Shown: positions 42,552-55,401 of the stretch, piece after piece
Layout: the number at the start of each line of letters is the position of its first letter
Numbering within the stretch: position 1 is the first letter of the stretch
Assembly (NCBI RefSeq): GCF_017348915.1
Contig: NZ_CP071383.1
Coordinates: 1,674,001-1,738,000, forward strand
DNA length: 64,000 nt
Source of the DNA: Leclercia pneumoniae
GTDB taxonomy: Bacteria; Pseudomonadota; Gammaproteobacteria; Enterobacterales; Enterobacteriaceae
Direction: 5' to 3'
The notes under the pieces: generated by a model
Seen by the model: only the letters and a program-made list of their open reading frames with translations
Told to the model about the DNA's origin: nothing
Databases searched by the model: none
Translations under genes and position numbers: made by a program

Positions 42552-43613
42552 CTAGCGTGAAGCCTGTAACGCTGGGGGGGAGAAGAAAAGATCGCCAAAC
42601 AGAATGCCCGACAGTTTACGCGTACCCAGTCCAACCAGGGTGCAGATCAGCAGGCTGGCAAACGGGTAAAACAGTACCAGCGTGAGTTCCGCCCACTGAG
42701 GCCATGTCGCCGCATTCATCTGGCCAATAAAGAACAGGCTGAAAGCCTCGATCAGAATGCGGTGCGTGGTATAGATGGCAATGGTGTTGGAGCCAATCAC
42801 GTTAAGCAGATTGTTCGGTTGCACGCTATAGCGCTGCTCAAAGCCGTAAAAAAGCTTCATGATCAGCAGAATCGACAGCAGCGAGAGCAGCAGCGGCGCG
42901 TTGGCAAACCACAGCACGACCGAAATAGCGGCGAAAAGCGCCACCGGTAGCACGTTACGACGCAGCGCCAGCCCTTTCATCCATGTCATCAGCTGTGCGC
43001 CGTACCAGGCCCCCAGGCTGTAGTAAATGGCATTACGGACCACGCTGTTCATGCCCCACCAGGGTAACGGCAGGAAGTTAATCGCCACGCTTGCCAGCGC
43101 CAGCAGGGCGATCATGGGCACTTTCCAGCGGCTAAAGAATTTACACAGGGTGAAATAGACCACCAGCGCGTACAGATACCAGAGACTGGTACTGGCGGTG
43201 AGCATGCCTTTGATAAAGTCCGGTAAGGTAGCGGCGTAAGCGGCGTTGGAGCCGAGGGACAGTTCGCGCTCGGGTGCCAGCCAGGCGTTGATATGGCTCA
43301 GGGCTTGCCACTGCAGAACGCCCCACAGAATCAGTACCCAGACGATGCTCCAGATCCGTTTATCGATACTGTCACGCCAGGTCACCTCGTCGATGTACCG
43401 GCGAATCAAAAAACCGGAGATAAAGAAAAATACCGGCATACGAAAAGGGGCGAGATAAAGATTAAAGTAGACCCAGCATTTCGCCAGCAGCGCTGAAAGG
43501 GGAAGTTGTAGTGCATCCAGATGCGGATAAAAAGTGATCACCGAGTGATAAATGACCACTAAACAGATGCAAAGTCCTTTTATCTGATTAATCCATAATG
43601 CTTTTTGTTTCAT
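42552..43613 (-). CDS. ycfT: Acyltransferase-3 family membrane protein YcfT
   Basis: 353 aa; E. coli YcfT has 357. An inner-membrane protein of the acyltransferase-3 (OafA/NolL-like) family with about ten membrane segments; substrate unknown. The N-terminal segment has the family His (VVIYHSVITFYPH), and RMPVFFFISGFLIRRYI is the conserved loop. The C-terminus is soluble and short. The gene and mfd run the same way with 128 bp between; the lolCDE operon is divergent. Confidence 0.92.
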   Translation of the reverse strand: MKQKALWINQIKGLCICLVVIYHSVITFYPHLDALQLPLSALLAKCWVYFNLYLAPFRMPVFFFISGFLIRRYIDEVTWRDSIDKRIWSIVWVLILWGVLQWQALSHINAWLAPERELSLGSNAAYAATLPDFIKGMLTASTSLWYLYALVVYFTLCKFFSRWKVPMIALLALASVAINFLPLPWWGMNSVVRNAIYYSLGAWYGAQLMTWMKGLALRRNVLPVALFAAISVVLWFANAPLLLSLLSILLIMKLFYGFEQRYSVQPNNLLNVIGSNTIAIYTTHRILIEAFSLFFIGQMNAATWPQWAELTLVLFYPFASLLICTLVGLGTRKLSGILFGDLFFSPPALQASR

Positions 43614-43794
43614 CGGAAACCGATACCTGTATTGCCAAAAACGAACCGTTAAGTCTGCTAAGGGGCGCTAGTGATGTAATGGGTAAGAGTCTGTATCCGG
43701 GCGTTTTTAAGAAAAGGTGGAGGGAGTTTGCGGCTATGTTGCCCACAATTGTGACCTTAGCTGACTGATTTCCGTTGTTTTTTCGGAAAAATGA

Positions 43795-45774
<1,980 letters not shown>

Positions 45775-45775
<1 letters not shown>

Positions 45776-47019
45776 TGGCTTCACCATTATCGTTACTTAT
45801 CGGCCTGCGCTTTAGCCGTGGCCGCCGCCGTAGCGGCATGGTATCGCTGATCTCGGTGATCTCCACCGTGGGTATCGCGCTGGGCGTGGCGGTATTAATC
45901 GTCGGCCTGAGCGCCATGAACGGTTTCGAGCGCGAGCTGAACAATCGTATTCTGGCGGTGGTGCCGCATGGCGAGATCGAGCCGGTTAATCAACCCTGGA
46001 ATAACTGGAACGAGGCGCTAAACAAAGTAGAGAAGGTGCCCGGTGTGGCTGCCGCTGCGCCCTATATCAACTTTACCGGCCTGGTGGAGAGCGGCGTTAA
46101 TCTGCGTGCGATTCAGGTAAAGGGGGTTAACCCTCGTCAGGAAGAGAAACTGAGCGCATTGCCGCAATTTGTGAAAGACGGCGCATGGACGGGCTTTAAA
46201 GCGGGCGAACAACAGATCATTATAGGCAAAGGGGTGGCCGACGCGCTGAAAGTGAAGCAGGGCGACTGGGTCTCGATCATGATCCCGAATGCCAGCGCCG
46301 ATCATAAATTGCAGCAGCCGAAGCGCGTGCGCTTGCACGTTACCGGCATCCTGCAGCTGAGCGGCCAGCTTGATCACAGCTTTGCCATGGTCCCGCTGGA
46401 AGATGCCCGTCAGTATCTGGATATGGGTAGCAGCGTCACCGGTATTGCCATCAAGGTGAACGACGTCTTTAACGCTAACAAGCTGGTGCGCGACGCAGGC
46501 GAAGTGACCAATAGCTATGTCTATATCAAGAGCTGGATTGGCACCTATGGCTATATGTATCGCGATATTCAGATGATCCGCGCCATTATGTATCTGGCGA
46601 TGGTGCTGGTGATTGGCGTGGCCTGCTTTAACATTGTCTCGACGCTGGTAATGGCGGTGAAGGACAAGAGTGGCGACATTGCGGTGCTGCGTACTCTCGG
46701 CGCCAAAGACGGTCTTATTCGTGCCATTTTCGTCTGGTATGGTTTGCTCGCCGGGCTGCTGGGAAGCCTCTGTGGTGTAGTGATTGGCGTAGTGGTTTCT
46801 CTGCAACTCACCCCAATTATCAATGGAATTGAGCGTCTAATCGGCCATCAGTTCCTCTCTGGCGATATCTATTTTATTGACTTCCTGCCGTCTGAATTGC
46901 ATTGGCTGGACGTCGTTTATGTGCTGATTACAGCACTTTTGTTGAGTCTGCTGGCAAGCTGGTATCCGGCGCGTCGCGCAAGCCGAATCGATCCGGCGAG
47001 GGTGCTAAGTGGCCAGTAA
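45775..47019 (+). CDS. lolE: Lipoprotein-releasing ABC permease LolE
   Basis: 414 aa, the same as E. coli. It receives the lipoprotein from the membrane within LolCDE. The layout is like LolC: an N-terminal helix ([21 protein letters not shown]), a periplasmic domain and three C-terminal helices in the FtsX-type permease domain ([20 protein letters not shown]). Translationally coupled to lolD. Confidence 0.97.
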
Positions 47020-47072
47020 TTACGTCTTGATGTAGCGATCGCAAGGCCGCTATATCGAAAGAGGAATGCACT

Positions 47073-47984
47073 ATGTATTACGGATTTGATATTGGCGGCA
47101 CCAAAATTGCGCTCGGCGTGTTTGATGAGAATCTCAAACTGCAGTGGGAAACCCGCGTTCCCACGCCGCATGAAAGCTACGATGAATTCTTAACTACTCT
47201 CGTCGCGCTGGTGGGGCAGGCCGATGCGCGCTTTGGTGTGACAGGCAGCGTGGGGATAGGTATCCCCGGCATGCCGGAAACCGATGACGGCACGCTCTAC
47301 GCCGCCAACGTGCCTGCGGCCAGCGGTAAACCCCTGCGCGCGGATCTCAGCCGCCTGTTGGCGCGCGATGTGCGTCTGGATAACGACGCAAACTGTTTTG
47401 CCCTCTCTGAAGCCTGGGACGATGAGTTTCGCCGTTATCCACTGGTTATGGGGCTGATTCTCGGCACCGGCGTCGGCGGCGGGCTTATTATTGATGGCAA
47501 ACCGATCACCGGCCGCAGTTACATAACCGGCGAGTTTGGTCATATCCGGCTTCCTGTCGATGCGCTGGAGGTCGTCGGTCGCGATTTCCCGCTTATCCGC
47601 TGTGGTTGCGGCCAGCTTGGCTGCATTGAGAATTACTTGTCAGGCCGTGGATTTGCATGGCTATATGAACACTTCTATCATCAAAAAATGCAGGCACCCG
47701 AAATCATCGCCCTGTGGAATCAGGGAGATGAACAGGCGAAAGCGCATGTTGAGCGCTATCTCGACCTGCTGGCGGTCTGTCTGGGTAACATACTTACCGT
47801 CGTCGATCCTGACCTGTTGGTCATTGGCGGCGGATTATCAAACTTTACCGCGATCACGGAGCGGTTATCAGAACGTTTACCACGGCATTTGTTGCCGGTT
47901 GCCCGCCTGCCGCGCATTGAAAAAGCGCGCCATGGGGATGCCGGGGGAATGCGCGGTGCGGCGTTCCTGCACCTCAGCCGCTAG
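47073..47984 (+). CDS. nagK: N-acetylglucosamine kinase NagK
   Basis: 303 aa, the same as E. coli. It phosphorylates GlcNAc recovered from the cell wall, working after NagZ. A ROK-family kinase: ATP motif [13 protein letters not shown] at the N-terminus, the acidic catalytic motif LDNDANCFA near residue 107, and the zinc motif [15 protein letters not shown] near 180. AAAGAGGA lies upstream of the ATG; cobB follows 15 bp later. Confidence 0.97.
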   Translation: MYYGFDIGGTKIALGVFDENLKLQWETRVPTPHESYDEFLTTLVALVGQADARFGVTGSVGIGIPGMPETDDGTLYAANVPAASGKPLRADLSRLLARDVRLDNDANCFALSEAWDDEFRRYPLVMGLILGTGVGGGLIIDGKPITGRSYITGEFGHIRLPVDALEVVGRDFPLIRCGCGQLGCIENYLSGRGFAWLYEHFYHQKMQAPEIIALWNQGDEQAKAHVERYLDLLAVCLGNILTVVDPDLLVIGGGLSNFTAITERLSERLPRHLLPVARLPRIEKARHGDAGGMRGAAFLHLSR

Positions 47985-47999
47985 CCAGAAGAGGTTTTT

Positions 48000-48821
48000 A
48001 TGTTGTCGCGTCGGTCACATCGCCTCACCCGTTTTCGCAGAAATAAACGTCGTTTGCGTGAACGCTTACGCCAGCGAATATTCTTCAGAGATCAGGTAAT
48101 GCCAGAATTAATGGAAAAACCGAGAGTAGTGGTGCTGACCGGAGCAGGGATCTCCGCAGAGTCAGGCATTCGCACCTTCCGGGCCGCTGATGGGCTGTGG
48201 GAAGAGCACCGTGTGGAGGACGTCGCAACGCCGGAAGGTTTTGCCCGTAACCCGCAGCTGGTCCAGTCGTTTTACAATGCGCGTCGCCGTCAGCTGCAAT
48301 CTGCTGAAATTGCCCCTAACGCGGCGCATCTGGCGCTGGCGAGGCTGGAAGAGGCGCTGGGCGATCGCTTCCTGCTGGTGACGCAGAACATCGATAATCT
48401 CCATGAGCGCGCGGGTAACAAGAATGTTATCCATATGCACGGTGAACTGCTCAAGGTACGCTGCGCCTGGAGCGGCCAGGTGCTGGAGTGGCCTGGCGAT
48501 GTCACCCCTGATGACAAATGCCACTGCTGTCAGTTTCCGTCGGCGCTGCGCCCGCACGTCGTCTGGTTCGGCGAAATGCCGCTGGGTATGGATGAGATCT
48601 ACAGCGCGCTGGCGATGGCCGATGTGTTTATCGCCATTGGCACCTCCGGGCATGTCTATCCCGCAGCCGGGTTCGTCCATGAGGCGAAACTGCAGGGGGC
48701 ACATACGGTAGAGCTTAATCTTGAACCGAGCCAGGTGGGAAGCGAATTTGAAGAGAAACAGTACGGTCTGGCCAGTGAAGTGGTGCCGGCGTTCGTAGAA
48801 AAGTTACTGAAGGGATTGTAA
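48000..48821 (+). CDS. cobB: NAD-dependent deacylase CobB (sirtuin)
   Basis: 273 aa in the long form, which has a basic N-terminal extension (about residues 1-37, [14 protein letters not shown]) as in E. coli. A second ATG at 48111 gives the short form starting MEKPR. CobB removes acetyl and succinyl groups from lysines, using [17 protein letters not shown] and [12 protein letters not shown] bind NAD; the catalytic His is in [10 protein letters not shown]; a zinc site is seen as one Cys in VRCAWSG and KCHCC. It is shorter at the C-terminus than in E. coli. Confidence 0.96.
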   Translation: MLSRRSHRLTRFRRNKRRLRERLRQRIFFRDQVMPELMEKPRVVVLTGAGISAESGIRTFRAADGLWEEHRVEDVATPEGFARNPQLVQSFYNARRRQLQSAEIAPNAAHLALARLEEALGDRFLLVTQNIDNLHERAGNKNVIHMHGELLKVRCAWSGQVLEWPGDVTPDDKCHCCQFPSALRPHVVWFGEMPLGMDEIYSALAMADVFIAIGTSGHVYPAAGFVHEAKLQGAHTVELNLEPSQVGSEFEEKQYGLASEVVPAFVEKLLKGL

Positions 48822-48827
48822 AAGAGA

Positions 48828-48858
48828 GGTGAGGGCCCAGGCCCTCACCGTATTTATT
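48828..48858. terminator. Hairpin between convergent cobB and potD
   Basis: A 10-bp stem, GGTGAGGGCC with GGCCCTCACC (48828-48837 and 48840-48849), with only two loop bases. The T-tract is weak on the plus side (TATTTATT); the A-rich left flank gives one on the minus side. Confidence 0.75.
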
Positions 48859-49903
48859 AGCGACCTGCTTTCAACTTCTGATAATACTCTTCGTAGATGC
48901 GGCTGGCGTCGCCCACATCGTTTTGCCACTCACCTTTACTGATAGTTTCGGCATCAGGATAGAGCGTCTTATCGTTCGCCACGTCCGGGCTGAGCAGTTT
49001 ACGCGCCGCGAGATTCGGGGTCGGGTAGCCAATGGTTTCTGCCACCTCTTTGGCCACATCCGGGCGCAGCAGGAAGTTAATCAGCTTCATGGCGCCATCT
49101 ACGTTCCTGGCGTTTGCCGGGATCGCGAGGCTGTCCATCCAGAAGATGCCCCCCTCTTTTGGCCAGATGACCTCCAGCGGGGTACCGGCCTGACGCGCCA
49201 CATACGCCGAACCGTTCCACACCATGCCGAGGTTCACTTCCCCTTCCATGTACGGGTTCGCCGGGTTATCGGAGTTAAAGGCCGCCACGTTAGGCATCAG
49301 CTTTCTCAGCTCGTTGTAGGCGGCTTCGATCTCTTTCGGATCGGTGGTGTTGCCGGAATAACCGAGTTTACGCAGCGCCATCTGGAACACTTCGCGCGCA
49401 TCGTCGGTCAACAGCAGGCTACCCTTATACTCGGGTTTCCACAGATCGGCCCAGCTGGTCACCGTTTTCGGATCCATCTCGTCACGGTTTACGCCAATCG
49501 CGGTGGCACCCCAGATATAGGGAATGGAGTAGTCGTTGTTAGGATCGAAGGGTTTGTTCAGCATCTCAGGATCGAGGTTAGCGAAGTTGGTCAGCTTCGT
49601 CTTATCGATCTTCTGGATCATCCCCTCTTTACGCATTTTATCCACGAAATAGGTCGAGGGTACAACCAGATCGTAGGCGCCGTCTTTATAGGTTTTGAGC
49701 TTGGCATACATGGTTTCGTTCGACTCGTAGGTCGAATAGATCACCTTGATACCGGTCTCTTTGGTGAACTGCTCCAGCAGGCCTGGCGGCACATACTCGG
49801 TCCAGTTATAGAAGTAGAGTGTTTTACTGTCGTCCGCGTGCGCAGCGCTCATACCGAAAGCAAGCGCGCCAGCCGCGAGCAGGTGGCGTGACCATTTCAT
49901 CAT
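48857..49903 (-). CDS. potD: Spermidine/putrescine-binding protein PotD
   Basis: 348 aa, the same as E. coli. The periplasmic binding protein of the PotABCD importer, with preference for spermidine. A signal peptide with cleavage AHA/DD after residue 23 is clear. The ligand-site segments YFYNWTEYVPPG, YDLVVPSTYFVDKM and WMDSLAIPANA are conserved. Last gene of potABCD, overlapping potC by 4 bp. Confidence 0.97.
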   Translation of the reverse strand: MMKWSRHLLAAGALAFGMSAAHADDSKTLYFYNWTEYVPPGLLEQFTKETGIKVIYSTYESNETMYAKLKTYKDGAYDLVVPSTYFVDKMRKEGMIQKIDKTKLTNFANLDPEMLNKPFDPNNDYSIPYIWGATAIGVNRDEMDPKTVTSWADLWKPEYKGSLLLTDDAREVFQMALRKLGYSGNTTDPKEIEAAYNELRKLMPNVAAFNSDNPANPYMEGEVNLGMVWNGSAYVARQAGTPLEVIWPKEGGIFWMDSLAIPANARNVDGAMKLINFLLRPDVAKEVAETIGYPTPNLAARKLLSPDVANDKTLYPDAETISKGEWQNDVGDASRIYEEYYQKLKAGR

Positions 49904-50691
49904 TTTAACGTCCCCTGAACTTTTGTTTTATCACGAGCAATAAGCTGGCTGGTAATAACCAGAACCAGCGATAACGTCAACAGAATGGTGGCCAGCGCGT
50001 TCACCTCCGGCGAGACGCCCACTTTAACCATCGAATAAATTTTCAGCGGCAAGATCTCATAGCTCGGCCCGGTGACGAACGAAGAAACCACGACGTCGTC
50101 CATCGACAGGGTAAAGCTCAACAACCATCCGGCTGCCACCGCAGGCATCGCCAGCGGCAGGAGGATCTTGCGCAGAATCACCATCTCACTGGCACCCAGA
50201 TCTTTCGCCGCTTCCAGCATGCGCACGTCAAATCCCTTCAGACGGGAGTAAACCGTCACCACCACGAAAGGCAGGCAGAAGGTGATATGCGAAAAGAGCA
50301 GCGACCAGAAGCCGAGTTGTACGCCCAGCAGCATAAACAGCACCAGCAGCGATATGGCCATTACAATGTCCGGAGACATCATCACCACAAACAGCATGCC
50401 GCTCACAAACGGCTTGCCGCGAAAGCGGTAACGGTAGAGGGCCACGGCGGTCAGCGAGCCAATCAAGGTCGCAAACGTGGCCGAGACGATTGCCATCGTC
50501 AACGAATGCTGCGCAGCCTGAAGCAAACTGTCGTTGTTGACCAGCAGGCTATACCACTTGGTGGTAAAACCCTGCCAGTTAATCCCGAAACGTGAACTGT
50601 TAAATGAATTCACAATCAGGATGATGATGGGAATATACAAATAAGCATAGATGGCGGTCATAAAACCGCCGCGAAGCAGTCGACCCATCAT
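49900..50691 (-). CDS. potC: Spermidine/putrescine ABC permease PotC
   Basis: 263 aa; E. coli PotC has 264. Six predicted membrane segments; the EAA loop that docks PotA is visible as LEAAKDLGASEMVILRKILLP. It overlaps potD by 4 bp and potB by 4 bp. Confidence 0.96.
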   Translation of the reverse strand: MMGRLLRGGFMTAIYAYLYIPIIILIVNSFNSSRFGINWQGFTTKWYSLLVNNDSLLQAAQHSLTMAIVSATFATLIGSLTAVALYRYRFRGKPFVSGMLFVVMMSPDIVMAISLLVLFMLLGVQLGFWSLLFSHITFCLPFVVVTVYSRLKGFDVRMLEAAKDLGASEMVILRKILLPLAMPAVAAGWLLSFTLSMDDVVVSSFVTGPSYEILPLKIYSMVKVGVSPEVNALATILLTLSLVLVITSQLIARDKTKVQGTLK

Positions 50692-51545
50692 TCCAGCTCA
50701 CCTTTTTTGTTAAGCAGTCGGGATGCGCGCCAGTAGACCATTAGCATCAGCCCCATAACCACCGTCAGCGTGATGCTGGTGGCGGAGCCAAACGGCCAGT
50801 CGCGAATATTGAGGAACTGGCTTTTGATGACGTTGCCAATCAGCAGGTTTTTCGCGCCACCCATCAGATCCGAGACGTAGAACAGCCCCATGGCCGGCAG
50901 TATCACCAGCAGGCAACCGGCGATGATACCCGGCATCGTCAGCGGCAGGATTATCCGGATAAAGGTCTGCATCTTACTGGCGCCGAGGTCTCTTGCCGCT
51001 TCCAGCAGCGGCTTATCGAGCTTCTCGATGCTGGAGTAGAGCGGCATCACCATAAAGGGCAGGAGTATATAAACCAGGCCGATAATGACGGCACCCGGGG
51101 TGTACATAATGCGAAGCGGGGTCTCAATGATCCCCAGCCACAGTAAAAATTCGTTCAGATACCCTTTGGTACTAAGGAAAATCTTCAGGCCATAGATGCG
51201 AATCAGAGAGTTGGTCCAGAATGGCACAATCAGCAGAAACAGCAGCAGCGGGCGAATTTTCTGTGGCAGACGCGCCAGAAACCAGGCGAAGGGATAGCCC
51301 AGTACCAGACAGGCGAGGGTGGCTATCACGGCCATGTTCAGCGAGTGCATCAGCACCTGGAAATAGAGCGGATCCAGCAGGCGCGCGTAGTTATCCAGCG
51401 TAAAGACCAGCTTAACGAAGTGGGCATCGTCACGGGTCAAAAAGCTGGTGGCGATGATCATCAGGTTGGGTAAGAAGACAAACAACACAAGCCAACCGAC
51501 GATAGTGGCAATCACCACATTCTGGAACTTACTTGTGTTCTTCAT
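50688..51545 (-). CDS. potB: Spermidine/putrescine ABC permease PotB
   Basis: 285 aa with six predicted membrane segments, the partner of PotC in the channel. The EAA loop is [19 protein letters not shown]. The conserved [12 protein letters not shown] segment is near residue 105. It overlaps potA by 17 bp and potC by 4 bp. Confidence 0.96.
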   Translation of the reverse strand: MKNTSKFQNVVIATIVGWLVLFVFLPNLMIIATSFLTRDDAHFVKLVFTLDNYARLLDPLYFQVLMHSLNMAVIATLACLVLGYPFAWFLARLPQKIRPLLLFLLIVPFWTNSLIRIYGLKIFLSTKGYLNEFLLWLGIIETPLRIMYTPGAVIIGLVYILLPFMVMPLYSSIEKLDKPLLEAARDLGASKMQTFIRIILPLTMPGIIAGCLLVILPAMGLFYVSDLMGGAKNLLIGNVIKSQFLNIRDWPFGSATSITLTVVMGLMLMVYWRASRLLNKKGELE

Positions 51546-52665
51546 CAGCCAGTACGACCTCCCAGCTCTCTACCCAGTTAATGGCCATTTTCTGGTCAAG
51601 GGAGTGGTCGAAGTCCGGATCGTCTTCATTGAAGAACTCACTGACCAACACCATTTTGCCATTTTCGAGTTCAACCACCGACTCCAGGGTCATGCCCTTA
51701 TAGTTGCGCTCGCGGATATAACCAATCAGACCTTCGACGTCGCTGCTGTCATGGACCTCGTCAACGCGCAGATCTTCCGGGCGCAGCATCACGTTCAGCT
51801 TTTGCCCTTTTTCTACCGCAAAGTTAACGGTGATGTTGCACTCATGGCCTTCGACGCTGGCGCGGACGCGCTGCGCATCCAGGCGTTCGATAACCGTGGC
51901 GCTAAAGTTATTGATCTCACCAATAAAGCTGGCGACAAAGAGGTTTTTCGGCTCTTCATAGATCTCACGCGGCGTGCCGTCTTGCTCGATTTTGCCTTCG
52001 CGCATCACGACGATACGGTCGGACATTGTCAGCGCCTCTTCCTGATCGTGCGTCACGAAAACAAAGGTGATGCCCAGCTTACGCTGTAGCGCTTTCAATT
52101 CGTTCTGCATCTGTTTGCGCAGTTTGTAATCCAGCGCGGAGAGCGATTCGTCGAGTAACAACAGGCGGGGTTTGTTCACTACCGCGCGGGCAATGGCGAC
52201 GCGCTGCTGTTGTCCACCTGAGAGCTGATGCGGCTTGCGCTGGGCAAACTCTTCCAGCTGCACCATGCGCAGCGCCTCCGTCACACGCGGGGCAATCTCC
52301 TGCGCCGGGGTTTTCTGCATGCGCAGGCCAAAAGCGACATTTTCAAAGACCGTCATATGCGGGAAGAGGGCGTAGCTCTGGAAGACGGTATTGACGTGGC
52401 GATGCTCGGCAGGGACGTCGGTGATATCCTGGTTTTCAAGATGAATATGGCCGGTGTCGACGTTTTCCAGCCCGGCGATCAGGCGCAATACTGTTGTCTT
52501 ACCGCAGCCAGAGGGGCCGAGAAGCGTAAGGAACTCGCCGTTGTTAATGGTCAAATTAAGGTCGGCGATAACGGTTTTACCATCAAAACTCTTATTAATG
52601 CCCGATAAAAGCACCAGCGGTGACAGTGAACCTGGTTGTGTATTCAATTTATGACTCTGTCCCAT
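51529..52665 (-). CDS. potA: Spermidine/putrescine ABC ATPase PotA
   Basis: 378 aa, the same as E. coli. Walker [10 protein letters not shown] near residue 50, signature [14 protein letters not shown] near 150, Walker [13 protein letters not shown] near 172, switch His in [10 protein letters not shown]. The C-terminal 110 residues form the TOBE-type regulatory domain involved in feedback by spermidine. First gene of the pot operon; pepT is divergent. Confidence 0.97.
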   Translation of the reverse strand: MGQSHKLNTQPGSLSPLVLLSGINKSFDGKTVIADLNLTINNGEFLTLLGPSGCGKTTVLRLIAGLENVDTGHIHLENQDITDVPAEHRHVNTVFQSYALFPHMTVFENVAFGLRMQKTPAQEIAPRVTEALRMVQLEEFAQRKPHQLSGGQQQRVAIARAVVNKPRLLLLDESLSALDYKLRKQMQNELKALQRKLGITFVFVTHDQEEALTMSDRIVVMREGKIEQDGTPREIYEEPKNLFVASFIGEINNFSATVIERLDAQRVRASVEGHECNITVNFAVEKGQKLNVMLRPEDLRVDEVHDSSDVEGLIGYIRERNYKGMTLESVVELENGKMVLVSEFFNEDDPDFDHSLDQKMAINWVESWEVVLADEEHK

Positions 52666-52916
52666 ATCGACGCTGCGATCTATCTAACGCAGCGGGGTTT
52701 GTGTGTAACCACCTTGGTGACTCGTAATGAGGGCGGCCATTCTACGGCAAACCATTGAATTCGCCAATCCTTGATGCTCCCCGATAAGCTACCTTTATTA
52801 GCAACGGGATGAGATAAACGAAAAATATTCTCGTTTGCGGGATAAAAGTGACCTGACGCAATATTTGCGTTTTAGGGCTTATTGATAATGTTGTCACAAA
52901 AAGTGAGGGTGACTGC
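52666..52916. promoter_or_regulatory. potA/pepT divergent intergenic region
   Basis: 251 bp without a gene. Two inverted repeats lie on the pepT side: AAACGA-N9-TCGTTT (52816-52836) and ACGCAA-TAT-TTGCGT (52856-52870). Anaerobic control of pepT by FNR is known in Salmonella, but I see no good FNR consensus here; TTGATAATG near 52881 is only a half-site. Confidence 0.4.
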
Positions 52917-54140
52917 ATGGATAAATTACTAGAGCGTTTTTTACAGTACGTTTCGCTGGATACCCAATCTAAGCCGGGTGTTCGCCAGGTGCCGAGCACA
53001 GAGGGCCAATGGAAATTACTGCAGCTGCTAAAGTCGCAGCTTGAAGAGTTAGGCCTGGTCAACGTGACATTAAGTGACAAAGGCACGGTCATGGGCACGC
53101 TACCGGCGAACGTGCCGGGTGAGATACCGGCCATTGGTTTCATATCCCATGTTGATACCTCCCCTGATTATAGCGGCAAAAACGTTAACCCTCAGATTGT
53201 GGAGAACTATCGCGGCGGCGATATCGCCCTGGGCGTCGGCGATGAGATTTTATCCCCGGTCATGTTCCCTGTGCTCCACCAGTTGCTCGGCCAGACCCTA
53301 ATCACGACAGACGGTAAAACGCTGTTGGGAGCAGACGATAAAGCTGGCGTCGCCGAGATCATGACCGCGCTGGCGGTGCTGAAGGGTAAAAACATTCCTC
53401 ACGGTGATATTCGTGTCGCCTTCACCCCCGATGAAGAGGTGGGGAAAGGGGCAAAGCATTTTGATGTGGAGGCGTTTAACGCAAAATGGGCCTACACCGT
53501 GGATGGCGGTGGCGTAGGGGAGCTGGAGTTTGAAAACTTCAACGCCGCGTCGGTCAATATCCGTATCGTGGGCAACAATGTGCACCCAGGCACCGCAAAA
53601 GGGGTGATGGTTAACGCACTCTCGCTGGCGGCGCGTATCCACGCCGAAGTGCCTGCCGGGGAGAGCCCGGAGCAGACGGAAGGCTATGAAGGTTTTTATC
53701 ACCTTACCGGCATTAAAGGCACCGTTGACCGCGCGGATATGCACTACATCATTCGCGATTTCGATCGCGAGGGGTTTGAAGCGCGTAAACGTAAAATCAT
53801 GGATATCGCCAAAAAGGTTGGCAAGGGGCTGCACCCGGATTGCTATATCGAACTGGTGATTGAAGACAGTTATTACAATATGCGGGATAAGGTGGTCGCA
53901 CATCCGCACATTCTGGATATTGCCCAGCAGGCGATGCGTGATTGCGATATTGAACCGCAACTTAAGCCGATTCGTGGCGGAACCGACGGGGCACAGCTCT
54001 CCTTTATGGGATTACCTTGCCCGAATCTCTTCACCGGAGGCTATAATTACCACGGCAAGCATGAGTTCGTCACCCTGGAAGGGATGGAGAAAGCGGTGCG
54101 GGTTATTGTGCGCATTGCCGAACTGACGGCGAAAGGGTGA
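52917..54140 (+). CDS. pepT: Peptidase T (tripeptidase)
   Basis: 407 aa; E. coli has 408. A cytosolic M20-family zinc aminotripeptidase. Metal-site motifs: SHVDTSPD (about residue 78), [13 protein letters not shown] (bridging Asp), [11 protein letters not shown] (catalytic and metal Glu), the Asp of [11 protein letters not shown], and the last His in [20 protein letters not shown] precedes the ATG. Confidence 0.97.
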   Translation: MDKLLERFLQYVSLDTQSKPGVRQVPSTEGQWKLLQLLKSQLEELGLVNVTLSDKGTVMGTLPANVPGEIPAIGFISHVDTSPDYSGKNVNPQIVENYRGGDIALGVGDEILSPVMFPVLHQLLGQTLITTDGKTLLGADDKAGVAEIMTALAVLKGKNIPHGDIRVAFTPDEEVGKGAKHFDVEAFNAKWAYTVDGGGVGELEFENFNAASVNIRIVGNNVHPGTAKGVMVNALSLAARIHAEVPAGESPEQTEGYEGFYHLTGIKGTVDRADMHYIIRDFDREGFEARKRKIMDIAKKVGKGLHPDCYIELVIEDSYYNMRDKVVAHPHILDIAQQAMRDCDIEPQLKPIRGGTDGAQLSFMGLPCPNLFTGGYNYHGKHEFVTLEGMEKAVRVIVRIAELTAKG

Positions 54141-54151
54141 TAAGGAAGAGT

Positions 54152-54175
54152 CCGGGTGGCGTTATGGCCACCCGG
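54152..54175. repeat. REP-like palindrome between pepT and roxA
   Basis: CCGGGTGGC pairs with GCCACCCGG (54152-54160 and 54167-54175). The sequence and the place, between the 3' ends of convergent genes, resemble a single REP unit. It may also act as a bidirectional transcript end, although no T-run is present. Confidence 0.5.
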
Positions 54176-54187
54176 TACAGGCGCGAC

Positions 54188-55309
54188 TTAGTCCTCAAAG
54201 AACCAGTAGCCGCTGTTAACCAGCGCGGCGAGCATCGCCAGGAAGGAGGGGTCATCCAGCGCATCGCCAAACTGTGCGGCATCCAGCACCATATGGCTGG
54301 CGATAGCTTCCACGGCAGGGCGGTGAGGTGAATCCAGCTTCTCGCCGTTAACATAAACCTCGCCATCGATACGCAGTACGCGCAGACCACCCAGGCGTAC
54401 CAGTTTGTCGCCCTGCTGCAGCGCATCGTAGATTTCGTCTGGCTGGTAAGGTGGCTCCGGCGGCGAAACATCCAGCTCGTGACGAGACTGGCTGACAAAC
54501 TCACCAAACCACTGGTTAAAATGTTCTGGTTGATTAATCAGATCCAACATCATCCCGCGCAGTTTATCGAGCTCCTGCGGCAGGATATCGGCGGGATGTT
54601 CACGCGCAGGGACGTCCGGATCGGCAAAGCGATGGCTTCCCAGCTCGCGCTGCAGGACGTAGTCCGCAAAGCTGCTGATCATCTCCCGGCCGCTTGGCGC
54701 GCGGAATCCGACGGAATAGTTCATCGAATTTTCCAGCGAGTAGCCTTCGTGCGGGAATCCAGGCGGAATATAGAGAATGTCGCCCGGCTCCAGCTCTTCA
54801 TCAATAATGCCTTCAAAGGGAGCAACCTGCAGCAAATCCGGATGCGGGCAGTGCTGCTTCATGGGCACTTTGTCACCCACGCGCCAGCGGCGACGGCCGG
54901 TGCCCTGAATGATAAATACGTCATACTGATCGAGATGCGGGCCTACGCCGCCGCCAGGCACGGAGAAGGAGATCATCAGATCGTCCATCCGCCAGTCAGG
55001 CAGCGCGCGGAACGGGCGCATCAGCGCTGCGGTAGGTTCATGCCAGTGGTTGACGGCCTGAACTAACAGCGACCAGTTGGTCTCGCCGAGGTGATCGTAG
55101 CTCTCGAACGGACCATGGCTAACCTGCCATTTCCCATCCTCATGACTGACCAGGCGGCTATCGACCTCATTCTCCATCGCTAAGCCAGCGAGTTCGTCAG
55201 GGGAGATAGGATCGACAAAATTTGCAATGCCGCGTTTCAGAACGACCGGGCGTTTTTGCCAGTAACGTTCAATAAACTCAGGCCAGTTAAGTGTTAAGTG
55301 ATAATCCAT
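54188..55309 (-). CDS. roxA: Ribosomal protein L16 arginine hydroxylase RoxA (YcfD)
   Basis: 373 aa, the same as E. coli. A JmjC-type 2-oxoglutarate/Fe(II) oxygenase that hydroxylates Arg81 of ribosomal protein L16. The iron ligands are visible in GPHLDQYDVF (His125, Asp127) and in GFPHEGYSLE (about His187). A C-terminal winged-helix domain follows the dimerisation region. It is convergent with pepT and lies just downstream of phoQ on the same strand. Confidence 0.96.
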   Translation of the reverse strand: MDYHLTLNWPEFIERYWQKRPVVLKRGIANFVDPISPDELAGLAMENEVDSRLVSHEDGKWQVSHGPFESYDHLGETNWSLLVQAVNHWHEPTAALMRPFRALPDWRMDDLMISFSVPGGGVGPHLDQYDVFIIQGTGRRRWRVGDKVPMKQHCPHPDLLQVAPFEGIIDEELEPGDILYIPPGFPHEGYSLENSMNYSVGFRAPSGREMISSFADYVLQRELGSHRFADPDVPAREHPADILPQELDKLRGMMLDLINQPEHFNQWFGEFVSQSRHELDVSPPEPPYQPDEIYDALQQGDKLVRLGGLRVLRIDGEVYVNGEKLDSPHRPAVEAIASHMVLDAAQFGDALDDPSFLAMLAALVNSGYWFFED

Positions 55310-55401
55310 AATATTTTATTCCGCAGGCTCTTACTGAGACGGATTATAACGGAAGCTCAGGCACCTGCGCGTGAGAATCTCGCTTTTTTCACCCGGAGGG
55401 C

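Noticed and set aside
52800..52916. FNR site for pepT
   Set aside because: Only a TTGAT half-site is seen near 52880; the second half does not match the consensus.
54479..55066. Plus-strand frame opposite roxA
   Set aside because: Overlaps the conserved JmjC domain on the other strand; no start signal.
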